NCBI RefSeq assembly: GCF_015910445.1
Contig: NZ_CP048882.1
Location: forward strand, 3,844,001 to 3,908,000
Reading direction: 5' to 3'
From: Streptomyces bathyalis
Lineage (GTDB): Bacteria; Actinomycetota; Actinomycetes; Streptomycetales; Streptomycetaceae
DNA length: 64,000 bases
A program made the translations under genes and the position numbers. Shown piece by piece: positions 43,472 to 51,413 of this stretch (position 1 is its first letter; every line of letters starts with the position of its first letter). Below the pieces are notes generated by a model, which was not told the DNA's origin, did not search any database, and worked only from the letters and a program-made list of their open reading frames with translations.

Positions 43472-44443
43472 ATGGAGTGGACGGGGACGCGGCGCACGGT
43501 GCTGCTCACGGCGGGGCTGTCGCTCCTTGGGGCCGCCTGTGATTCGGGGAACGGCGGGGGAGGTGGCGGAGGCGGCGACGAGCCGGAGCGTTCGCCGTTC
43601 ACCGGCCGGGAGGGCGTCGGCGACAAGGTGCTCGCCGTGAAGATCGACAACGTGGAGGCCGCCCGGCCGCACACCGGCCTGCAGAAGGCCGACATCGTCT
43701 ACATCGAGCAGGTCGAGGCGGGCCTCACCCGGATAATGGCCGTCTTCGCCTCCCGGCTGCCGTCGATCGTCGGGCCCGTGCGCAGCGCCCGCGAGTCCGA
43801 CCTGGAGCTGCTGCGCCAGTACGACCACCCGGGGCTCGCCTACTCGGGCGTCCAGTCCAAGCTCCGCTCCAAGATCGAGTCCGCGCCGCTGGCCGCGCTG
43901 TTCCCCGGCCGTGTCCGCGAGGCGTACGTGCGGAAGGGCGGCCGGCCCGCGCCGCACAACCTCTTTCTGCGCCCAAGCCGTGCCCTCGACTCGGACGCCG
44001 CCTCCGACGTGGGGGCGCCCAAGGACATCGGCTTCCGGTTCGGCTCCGCGCCCAAGGGCGGCGAGAAGACCTCGGGGCGCACCGTCCGCTTCCCGTCCGC
44101 GCGCTACACCTTCGACTGGTCGGCGGACAAGAAACGCTGGCTCGTCTCGTTCGACGGCTCCCCGGCCCGCACGACCGATGACGGGCGGCTGGAGGCGTCC
44201 ACCGTGGTGGTGCAGTACGTGAAGATCCGCGATTCCGAGCTCGGCGACAAGGGCGGCAACATCACGCCGTTCAACGAGACGGTGGGCGAGGGACGGGCGC
44301 TGGTGCTGCGGGACGGCAAGGAGCACGAGGCCCGCTGGAAGCGTCCGTCGGCGACGGACGGCACGACGTTCACCGACGCAGACGGGAAGCGGCTCGCCTT
44401 CGCGCGCGGTCAGGTGTGGGTGGTGCTGGCGCCGGCCGGCTGA
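43472..44443 (+). CDS. DUF3048 (YerB-like) lipoprotein
   Basis: 323 residues. Lipoprotein signal TVLLTAGLSLLGAACDSG with lipid Cys near residue 24 and a following Gly-rich linker, so it is anchored outside the membrane. The DUF3048 region is parallel to the paralogue at 31484: LAVKIDNVEAARPHTGLQKADI, GPVRSARESDLELLR, APHNLFLRPSRAL, terminal FARGQVWVVLAPAG. GGAGGAGG precedes ATG 43472. Function unknown. Confidence 0.87.
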   Translation: MEWTGTRRTVLLTAGLSLLGAACDSGNGGGGGGGGDEPERSPFTGREGVGDKVLAVKIDNVEAARPHTGLQKADIVYIEQVEAGLTRIMAVFASRLPSIVGPVRSARESDLELLRQYDHPGLAYSGVQSKLRSKIESAPLAALFPGRVREAYVRKGGRPAPHNLFLRPSRALDSDAASDVGAPKDIGFRFGSAPKGGEKTSGRTVRFPSARYTFDWSADKKRWLVSFDGSPARTTDDGRLEASTVVVQYVKIRDSELGDKGGNITPFNETVGEGRALVLRDGKEHEARWKRPSATDGTTFTDADGKRLAFARGQVWVVLAPAG

Positions 44444-45027
44444 GCACGGGGCTGCTGATGCTCCGACGTGTGCTGAGCGACCGGTGGTTGGACCGCGCGA
44501 TCCTGCGGGTGTCCGGCATCGGGTCGGCGTAGCCGCCCGATTCGCGGGCGGGCCGGCGGGAACGAGGAAGAACGGAAGAGACGTAGGGACCATTTGGTGC
44601 ACAAGGCGCCAGTCCGGGCTTGCGGGCGTCAGCGCCCGAATGGTTCCGAAGGCGTATTTGTGGTGCTACGACTGGGCGCCGAGGACGGCGTTCTGTCCGG
44701 GTTCCTCCTTGACCGTAATGTCTGAATTGGAATCCTGTGAAGCGCAGTTGATTTCAGCGATTTCCTGATTGCCCGTCACATTCACATGGCAGGGCCGGGT
44801 GGAGAATTCGGCCGCCGTCCCAACTCGCCTCCGTGCGGGGGGAGTTCGTAATTCCGTGCACGGCTCGGCACCCCCTGACGGGGCCTCTGACGTGGGCATC
44901 GTTACCAGAGGTATACCAGCGAGTATCCGTGCCTGTGAGCTGTTGAATGCGGAAGGAATTCTGCCGAGTGTGAATTTCCTGTGTTAGCGTCCGACGCCCC
45001 AGAGCAGCAGTCGCGAAGGGGACCTTT
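44444..45027. other. 584-bp low-GC region without a confident gene
   Basis: From about 44640 to 45000 the G+C content falls to near 50-55 percent against about 70 percent elsewhere. A minus-strand frame at 44666-44899 encodes a 77-residue product ending with Cys-HVNVTGNQEIAEIN-Cys and an acidic tail. It has only moderate third-position GC, no ribosome site and no signal peptide, so it may be chance or a decayed small secreted protein. GGTATACC (about 44910) is palindromic. The promoter of the MHYT gene should lie here. Possible foreign or remnant DNA. Confidence 0.4.
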
Positions 45028-45825
45028 GTGGAACAGATGCATCACTTCACTTACGGATGGCTGACGCCCGTCCTGTCCTATGTGATGGCGTGCGTCGGTT
45101 CGGCGCTCGGCCTGCGCTGTACCGTCCGGGCACTCGCCGCTTCGACGCCCGGCTCACGCCGCAACTGGCTGCTGACCGCCGCCCTCGCCATCGGCTCGGG
45201 CATCTGGACCATGCACTTCGTGGCGATGCTCGGCTTCGGGGTCTCGGGCTCGGCGATCCGCTACGACGTACCCCTCACCGTGCTCAGCCTCCTCGTCGCC
45301 GTCCTCGTCGTGGGAGCCGGAGTCTTCACCGTCGGGCAGGGCAGCTCACGCGTCAGCTACCTGCTGATGGGCGGGCTCGGCACCGGCGTCGGTGTCGCTG
45401 CCATGCACTACATCGGTATGGCAGCGCTGCGTCTCCACGGCGGCGTCGACTACGACCCGGTGCTGGTGGGCCTTTCCGTGCTGATCGCGGTGGCCGCCGC
45501 GACCGCCGGCCTGTGGGCGGCGCTCACCGTGCACGGCGCCGCCGGCGCCACCGCCGCCTCCCTCGTCATGGGGCTGGCCGTCAGCAGCATGCACTACACC
45601 GGCATGGCCGCCGTGAGCATCCAGCTCTCGCCGGGCCGGGCGGTGCTCTCCGGCGCCACCGCCACGGAGTTCATCTTCCCGCTCACGGTGGTCCTCGGCT
45701 CCTTCCTCTTCCTCACCTCCGCGTTCGTCGCGCTGTCGCCCACCGCGCAGCAGCGCCGGGAATCCGAGTCGGCCGTACAACGCCTGCACGACGTGGAGGC
45801 GCACGGAGTCGAGATGGCGCCCTGA
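45028..45825 (+). CDS. MHYT-domain integral membrane sensor
   Basis: 265 residues with about seven membrane helices. The MHYT repeat occurs three times: WTMHFVAMLGF (about 60), AAMHYIGMAAL (about 127) and SSMHYTGMAAV (about 188). The Met/His residues are proposed to bind copper and sense oxygen, CO or NO. No signalling output domain is fused, unlike GGDEF/EAL-linked MHYT proteins, so it must act through a partner. GTG 45028 with AAGGGGA upstream. It ends 105 bp before cvnA on the same strand, which makes the conservon a candidate partner. Confidence 0.87.
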   Translation: MEQMHHFTYGWLTPVLSYVMACVGSALGLRCTVRALAASTPGSRRNWLLTAALAIGSGIWTMHFVAMLGFGVSGSAIRYDVPLTVLSLLVAVLVVGAGVFTVGQGSSRVSYLLMGGLGTGVGVAAMHYIGMAALRLHGGVDYDPVLVGLSVLIAVAAATAGLWAALTVHGAAGATAASLVMGLAVSSMHYTGMAAVSIQLSPGRAVLSGATATEFIFPLTVVLGSFLFLTSAFVALSPTAQQRRESESAVQRLHDVEAHGVEMAP

Positions 45826-45930
45826 CGCGCCCCGGCCCGCGAAGTCCCTTGACTGCCCTTCCTGCCAGCACCGAGATACCAACGCCCTGACCAGGCGCCC
45901 GCCCCTTCGTCACTCCCTATCGAGGAAGTC

Positions 45931-48867
45931 ATGCGTCCAACCCGCGCGCCGGTCCTGGTCGAGGGCCGCCACGATGATGAGAGCCCGCCGCAGCTGCCAC
46001 CGCCTGCGCAGAGCGGACCGAAGCACGCATTCCGCGAGCCGCAGGCATCGCGTCCCGGCCGCCCGTGGTCTCCGGTTCCGGGACGGCTGCGTCCCAAGTC
46101 CGTACGAGCGAAGATCGTTTCGCTGCTGATGGTCCCCGTCGTCTCGCTGATGGCGCTGTGGGGCTTCGCGACGGTCACGACGGCGCAGAGCGTCTCCGAC
46201 ATCTCCCGGTTCAAGGAGGTCAGCGCCAGCCTCCTCGCCCCCACGAGCGACTACATCACCGCGGTCCAGGCCGAGCGGAGCGCCGCGGCCCGCTTTCTGG
46301 CGAAGCCTGACTCCGCGCGGCTCGGCGTCCTCAACACACGGGCCAAGTCCACCGATTCCGCCGCCGCAAGTCTCCGGCGCGGCATCAACGCAAGCAGTAC
46401 CGACACCGCCGCGCTCCAGTCCGAACTCCCCGCGAGGGCGGACCGGCTGACCGATGCGTCGAAGAAGCTGCCGGCCCTGCGCAAGCGCGTGACCTCGGAG
46501 AAGACCGGCTGGGAGGACGCCTACACCGCGTACTCGGAGACCATCGAGCGAGGGTTCGCCGTGGGCGGCGCGCTGACCGGCGTGAATCCCTCAGGGCCGG
46601 GACAGGACGAGGAGGAGGCGGTCGCCTCCGAGGCACGCGTCGTCCAGGAACTCTCCCGCGCCCGGGAGATGATCGCCCGCGAGGACGCCGTCGTCGGCGC
46701 CGCACTCGCCGGGAAGCAGATGACCAAGGAGGGCTACCGCCTCTTCACGGGTTCCGTCGCCGCCCACAGGACTCTGTTCAAGTCCGCCGTCGAGGATCTG
46801 CGGCCCGCCGACCGTCCCGCCTTCCGCGCCGCCGCCGGCAGCGACCAGTACAAGCAACTGACCGCCATGGAACGGGAGTTGGAGGAGGCGGGAGCGGGCA
46901 GCGTGGCATCCGGAGTCTCCGCCGTGTCATGGGACGAGGCCGCCGGATCCGTCCTGCGGGATCTGCGGGGGGCGGAGCGCAAGGCGAGCACGACCGCGGC
47001 CGGCAAGGCCGATCCGTTCTCCTTCGACGTCATCGGCAGCTCGGGTGTGGCGGTCGTCCTCGGCCTGGCGGGTGTGCTGCTCTCGCTGCTGATCTCGATG
47101 CAGATCGGCCGCGGGCTCGTCGTCGAGCTCGTCGGAATGCGCAACTCCGCTCTGGAGATGGCGGGACACAAACTCCCCCAGTCGCTGCGGCGGCTGCACT
47201 CCGGCGAGGACGTGGACATCGATGCCGAGGCCCCCGTCCAGCGCCGCGGCGAGGACGAGATCGGGCAGGTCGGCGCCGCGCTGAACGCGGTGCACCGGGC
47301 CGCGATCAAAGCCGCGGCGGAGCGTGCCGAGGTGCTCAGCGGGATCTCCGGTGTCTACGTGAAGCTGGCGCGCCGCAGCCAGGTGCTGCTGCACCGGCAG
47401 CTCAGCCTGCTCGACAGCATGGAGCGCCGGGTCGACGATCCGGCCGAGCTGGAGGACCTCTTCCGGCTCGACCACCTCACGACCCGCATGCGCCGCCACG
47501 CCGAGAGTCTGATCATCCTCTCCGGTGCCGCGCCCGTGCGCGGCTGGCGCAGGCCCGTGCCGATGCTCGACATCGTGCGGGCGGCAGTGGCCGAGGTCGA
47601 GGACTTCACCCGCGTCGAGGTACGGGTGCCGGAGTCGGTCCGCGTGTCCGGTTCGGCCGTCGCCGACCTCACGCACCTCGTCGCCGAACTCGTCGAGAAC
47701 GCCGTGGTCTTCTCGCCTCCCCACACCAAGGTGCGGGTGCGCGGCGAACGCGTGGGCACCGGCCTCGCGTTGGAGATCGAGGACCGGGGCCTGGGCATGA
47801 GCCGCGAGTCCCTCGAGGACGCCAACAGCAAGATCGCGGACGCCTCCCAGGTCGACCTGCTCGACACGGACCGCCTCGGCCTGTTCGTGGTCAACCGGCT
47901 CGCTCACCGCCGCAACATCCAGGTCTCCTTGCAGCGTTCGGCGTACGGCGGCGTCACGGCCGTCGTGCTCATCCCCGAGGAGCTGCTGGAGAGGGAGGGC
48001 TCGGCGGGGCAGCCCGGTGCGGCCGACGGAAGCATGCCCGAACACCAGCCGCCGACGGGGGAGTTCCCCGTACTGCAGGCCCGGCGGACCGCGGCGCACA
48101 GGGCCCGCGACCGGGTCGGGGCGGGGCACTCCCACAACGCGGACGCGGGCGTCGCCCCGGTGCGCACCGTCCTGGGATCCGGCAGGGCGTCATCGGCGCC
48201 TCCGGGTCCGCTGCCCGTCGCCGAGCCGGACCGGCCCGTCCGGCCGGACCAGCGCCCCGAGCCCGAGCGGCCCACGGAGCCGAAGTGGCCCATGGCGACG
48301 GACCACCCCACGGCGCCCGACCACTCCACCGCGACGGACGGCCCAACGGCGCCCGACCACCCCACGGCGCGGGCTCACCCTGCCGCGCCGCAGGCACCGT
48401 CCGAAGCCGGTCCGCGGACACCGTCCCAACCCGGGGAGCCCGCGCCGCTGCCGCGCCGGGTGCGGCAGGCGAGCCTCGCCCCGCAGCTGCGCGACGCACC
48501 GCCCGGCCCCCCGGCCGCCTCGCCGCACGACCCGGCGGCCGCGGCACCGCCGGCTCCCGCCGCTCAGCGGACGCCGGACCGGGCCCGCGCCACCATGTCG
48601 GCCCTGCGCAGCGGATGGCTCAGCGGAGGCCGCGCCGGTGAACACGCGCGGCCCGCAGGCGCCGACGGACCCGCGGGCGGCGACGCGGACGGCCACTGGG
48701 GCAGACCCGGGGCCGGACACACGGACGGACACGCGGACGGACACGCGGACGGGAACGCGGCCGGTGAGGAGCGGCCGCCGTCCGTGCCGCGCCACCCCGG
48801 CGAGAGCGCCGGAAGGTCCGAGACGGGGGAGACAGCCGAGACACCGTCACAAGGAGACGACGCCTGA
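45931..48867 (+). CDS. cvnA: Conservon histidine kinase-like sensor (CvnA) with nitrate/nitrite-sensing domain
   Basis: 978 residues. Membrane segments near 60 and near 370 flank an extracytoplasmic NIT-type helical sensor domain. HAMP-like region (about 395-450), dimerisation helix with FRLDHLTTRMRRHAESL (candidate His), and an ATPase domain with HLVAELVENAVVFSPP (N-box) and GLFVVNRLAHR. The last 300 residues are a disordered Pro/Thr/Asp/His-rich tail with repeated DHPTAPDH and ADGHADG units. In conservons the kinase, roadblock, DUF742 and GTPase proteins form a membrane complex like an animal G-protein system. ATG 45931 with GAGGAAG; its stop shares a base with the cvnB start (TGATG). Confidence 0.93.
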   Translation: MRPTRAPVLVEGRHDDESPPQLPPPAQSGPKHAFREPQASRPGRPWSPVPGRLRPKSVRAKIVSLLMVPVVSLMALWGFATVTTAQSVSDISRFKEVSASLLAPTSDYITAVQAERSAAARFLAKPDSARLGVLNTRAKSTDSAAASLRRGINASSTDTAALQSELPARADRLTDASKKLPALRKRVTSEKTGWEDAYTAYSETIERGFAVGGALTGVNPSGPGQDEEEAVASEARVVQELSRAREMIAREDAVVGAALAGKQMTKEGYRLFTGSVAAHRTLFKSAVEDLRPADRPAFRAAAGSDQYKQLTAMERELEEAGAGSVASGVSAVSWDEAAGSVLRDLRGAERKASTTAAGKADPFSFDVIGSSGVAVVLGLAGVLLSLLISMQIGRGLVVELVGMRNSALEMAGHKLPQSLRRLHSGEDVDIDAEAPVQRRGEDEIGQVGAALNAVHRAAIKAAAERAEVLSGISGVYVKLARRSQVLLHRQLSLLDSMERRVDDPAELEDLFRLDHLTTRMRRHAESLIILSGAAPVRGWRRPVPMLDIVRAAVAEVEDFTRVEVRVPESVRVSGSAVADLTHLVAELVENAVVFSPPHTKVRVRGERVGTGLALEIEDRGLGMSRESLEDANSKIADASQVDLLDTDRLGLFVVNRLAHRRNIQVSLQRSAYGGVTAVVLIPEELLEREGSAGQPGAADGSMPEHQPPTGEFPVLQARRTAAHRARDRVGAGHSHNADAGVAPVRTVLGSGRASSAPPGPLPVAEPDRPVRPDQRPEPERPTEPKWPMATDHPTAPDHSTATDGPTAPDHPTARAHPAAPQAPSEAGPRTPSQPGEPAPLPRRVRQASLAPQLRDAPPGPPAASPHDPAAAAPPAPAAQRTPDRARATMSALRSGWLSGGRAGEHARPAGADGPAGGDADGHWGRPGAGHTDGHADGHADGNAAGEERPPSVPRHPGESAGRSETGETAETPSQGDDA

Positions 48868-49298
48868 TGTCCGGGACGATGGAAACAACCGGCGAACTCA
48901 ACTGGCTGCTCGATGAGTTGGTCTCCCAGGTGCCGCAGGTCAGACATGCGGTGGTCCTCTCTGGCGACGGCCTGGCCATCGGGGCGTCCGCCGAACTCTC
49001 ACGGGACGAGGGCGAGCGGTTCGCCGCCATCGCCTCGGGCTTCCACAGCCTGGCCAAGGGGGTCGGCCGTCACTTCCAGGCAGGTCACGTGGTGCAGACG
49101 ATGGTCGAACTGGAAGGCGGGTTCCTCTTCGTCGCCGCGGCGGGCGAGGGGTCGTGCCTCTCCCTGTTCACGGACGCCGACGCCGATGTGGGCCTGGTCG
49201 CCTACGAGATGGCCCGCCTGGTGAGGCGTGTGGCCGAGCACCTCGGGGTGCCGACACGCTCCGACGGATCGCTGCCCGCCACAGCCGCGCAGGAGTGA
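48867..49298 (+). CDS. cvnB: Conservon roadblock/LC7 protein (CvnB)
   Basis: 143 residues, roadblock/LC7 fold: LNWLLDELVSQVPQVRHAVV, LSGDGLAIGAS, GGFLFVAAAGEGSCLSLF, and VAYEMARLVRRV. Such proteins bind Ras-like GTPases and may act as activators of CvnD. One-base overlap with cvnA shows translational coupling. Confidence 0.94.
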   Translation: MSGTMETTGELNWLLDELVSQVPQVRHAVVLSGDGLAIGASAELSRDEGERFAAIASGFHSLAKGVGRHFQAGHVVQTMVELEGGFLFVAAAGEGSCLSLFTDADADVGLVAYEMARLVRRVAEHLGVPTRSDGSLPATAAQE

Positions 49299-49308
49299 CC
49301 GGACCGCC

Positions 49309-49758
49309 ATGACCGACTCCCACAGGAACTGGTTCGACGACGGTTCGCACGATGTCGCGCCGCTCGGACCGCAACCGGAGGCACCGCCGGAGCACCCGGA
49401 GTGGTTCGACGACGAAGCGGGGCCGCTCGTCCGCCTGTTCGCGATGACGGCGGGCCGAGCGCGTCCCACCAGTGAGTCGTTCGACCTGATCGCGATCATC
49501 CACGCCGCGGAGCCCCCCGAGGACGCGCCGCCCTTCCCGTCGCCCGAGCACGCCGCGATCGTCTCGCTGTGCCGAGTCGCCTCGCGGTCCGTCGCCGACG
49601 TCGCGGCCGACTCGGACCTTCCGGTCGGCGTCGTGCGCGTGCTCCTCGGCGACCTGCTGGACGCCGGCCACATCAGCGTCGGAAGGCCGTTGGCACCGGC
49701 CCAGTTGCCCGATGAGCGCATTCTCAGGGAAGTGATCAATGGACTCCGTGCACTCTGA
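49309..49758 (+). CDS. cvnC: Conservon DUF742 protein (CvnC)
   Basis: 149 residues. DUF742 signature GPLVRLFAMTAGRARPTSESFDLIAII, then a winged-helix-like half SLCRVASRSVADVAADSDLPVGVVRVLLGDL. N-terminal 35 residues are extra, with the short repeat WFDDG/WFDDE. Role inside the conservon complex is unknown. ATG 49309 is chosen at the conserved start; the gene overlaps cvnD by 20 bp. Confidence 0.92.
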   Translation: MTDSHRNWFDDGSHDVAPLGPQPEAPPEHPEWFDDEAGPLVRLFAMTAGRARPTSESFDLIAIIHAAEPPEDAPPFPSPEHAAIVSLCRVASRSVADVAADSDLPVGVVRVLLGDLLDAGHISVGRPLAPAQLPDERILREVINGLRAL

Positions 49759-50353
49759 AGAGCGAAGGCCCGACCGGGTCGGCGGCTCGTTCGTGTCGTT
49801 GAAGATCCTCGTGGCCGGCGGCTTCGGCGTGGGCAAGACGACCTTCGTCGGCGCGGTCAGCGAGATCCGCCCGCTGCGCACCGAGGAACGCCTCACCGAG
49901 GCCGGTCGGCCCATCGACGACCTCGGCGGCGTCGAGGCCAAGACGACCACGACGGTCGCCATGGACTTCGGGCGCATCACCTTCGAGGACACCCTGTCGC
50001 TGTACCTATTCGGCACCCCCGGCCAGGACCGGTTCTGGTTCCTGTGGGACGAGTTGGCCAACGGGGCGCTCGGAGCGGCGGTCCTCGCGGACACCCGTCG
50101 TCTCCAGGACTGCTTCCCGGCCGTCGACTACTTCGAGCGCCGGGGTCTGCCCTTCGTGGTCGCCGTCAACTGCTTCACGGGAGCGCACACTTACGCGTCC
50201 CAGGACGTACGTGACGCTCTCGACCTGGACCCGGAGACACCCGTCGTGCTGTGCGACGCCCGGGAGCGGGAATCGGCCAAGGAGGTGCTGATCGCCCTCG
50301 TGGAGCACGCCCGCCGCACCTACATGCGCGGCCTCAGCAACGGCGCTCACTGA
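49739..50353 (+). CDS. cvnD: Conservon GTP-binding protein (CvnD)
   Basis: 204 residues, Ras-like small GTPase: P-loop VAGGFGVGKTTF, switch region with KTTTTVAMDFGRI, LFGTPGQDRFWFLW (Walker B/G3 with the expected Gln), and AVNCFTGAH in place of the canonical NKxD, a known peculiarity of these GTPases. Last member of the conservon; no P450 (CvnE) follows. Its 3' end overlaps the convergent hydrolase by 7 bp, so there is no room for a separate terminator. Confidence 0.95.
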   Translation: MDSVHSEERRPDRVGGSFVSLKILVAGGFGVGKTTFVGAVSEIRPLRTEERLTEAGRPIDDLGGVEAKTTTTVAMDFGRITFEDTLSLYLFGTPGQDRFWFLWDELANGALGAAVLADTRRLQDCFPAVDYFERRGLPFVVAVNCFTGAHTYASQDVRDALDLDPETPVVLCDARERESAKEVLIALVEHARRTYMRGLSNGAH

Positions 50354-51285
50354 TCCGGCCGGTCCGCGGCGCCGATGCCGAGGAAGGAGCACGTGGCTTC
50401 GTACGCCGACTCGCCGCCCATCGAGAGCGGCAGCAGATGCCAGCCCTCTTCGACCATGTGCAGGCGCGCGCCCGGGATAGTGGAGGCGGAGTGGTGCGCG
50501 TGCGCGGGATCGACGTCCCCATCGTGGCTGCCGTGCAGCACCAGAGTGGGGCAGCGGACGCCGGCGGTGAGTGAGTCGTCGAGCGCGGCCCACCGGCGCA
50601 GGTCGTTCCGCGAACCCGCGGCACGGTCCTCGTACGGAGTGATGAGGTCCGTGACGGCCCGCAGAATCGCACGGCGCCTGCTGTCGGCGAGTATCCAGTC
50701 GACGACCTGTCGCCTGCTCCGGCGGTCGAGTGTCGACTCCTGGCGGACGAAGCCGGCCGTGTAGGTCCGTGGCAGGCGATGCGCGAACCGGGTGGTCAGC
50801 CAGGTGCCGCGAGGCGTGAGGAACAGCGCCCTGGCGAGCGGCGAGATCTTCGGTGCGTAGCGCCTGCTCACCGCCGACTCCAGCACGAGGCCCCGCGCCA
50901 TCATGGGATGCCGGCGTGCGAACTCGATGGCCATGGGTCCGCCTCCGCTGATCCCGTATGCGACCGCACCTGGGACGGCGAGTTCGTCGAGCAGCGCGGC
51001 TGCGGCGTCGGCCTGTGCGGCGAAGCTGCTACCCGTGGTCAGGGGCGTGCGCAGATATCCCGGCCGGGACCATCCGATGACCCGGCACCCCGACGCGGCG
51101 ATGCGGGAGAGGAGCTGTGTCTGGTCGTGGCCGGCGTGGCCGCCGGGGAAGAACAGGACCGGCAGGCCCGTGGCCGGGCCGAGTTCGGCGTATTCGACGG
51201 TTCCGGCGCGCGTGGTGAGCAGGGTGCCGGCGGCATCGAGTTCGGCACGTCGGCGGGATGCGAATCGCTCGTAGCCACGGGGCAT
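50347..51285 (-). CDS. Alpha/beta hydrolase
   Basis: 312 residues. Oxyanion loop FFPGGHAGHDQTQ, nucleophile elbow AYGISGGGPMAIEFA, acid in LHGSHDGDVDPAHA and His in EEGWHLLPLS. Probably an esterase or C-C hydrolase of unknown substrate. GGAGGG before ATG 51285. Its end overlaps cvnD tail-to-tail, so the two messages are partly antisense. Confidence 0.88.
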   Translation of the reverse strand: MPRGYERFASRRRAELDAAGTLLTTRAGTVEYAELGPATGLPVLFFPGGHAGHDQTQLLSRIAASGCRVIGWSRPGYLRTPLTTGSSFAAQADAAAALLDELAVPGAVAYGISGGGPMAIEFARRHPMMARGLVLESAVSRRYAPKISPLARALFLTPRGTWLTTRFAHRLPRTYTAGFVRQESTLDRRSRRQVVDWILADSRRRAILRAVTDLITPYEDRAAGSRNDLRRWAALDDSLTAGVRCPTLVLHGSHDGDVDPAHAHHSASTIPGARLHMVEEGWHLLPLSMGGESAYEATCSFLGIGAADRPDQ

Positions 51286-51413
51286 GTGAAGCCCTCCGTC
51301 CTGGACTGGGCATTCGCCTTGGGCGAATGACCAAAAAACTAGCACGGCTCGGTCGCGCTCCGACAGAGCCGAGCAGCCTGAGGAGCGTCGGGCAGCCGCA
51401 GAAGCGGCGCTTC

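Noticed and set aside
44666..44899. Minus-strand 77-codon frame in the low-GC gap
   Set aside because: No ribosome site, no signal peptide and only moderate third-position GC; kept as part of the region description but not called a gene.
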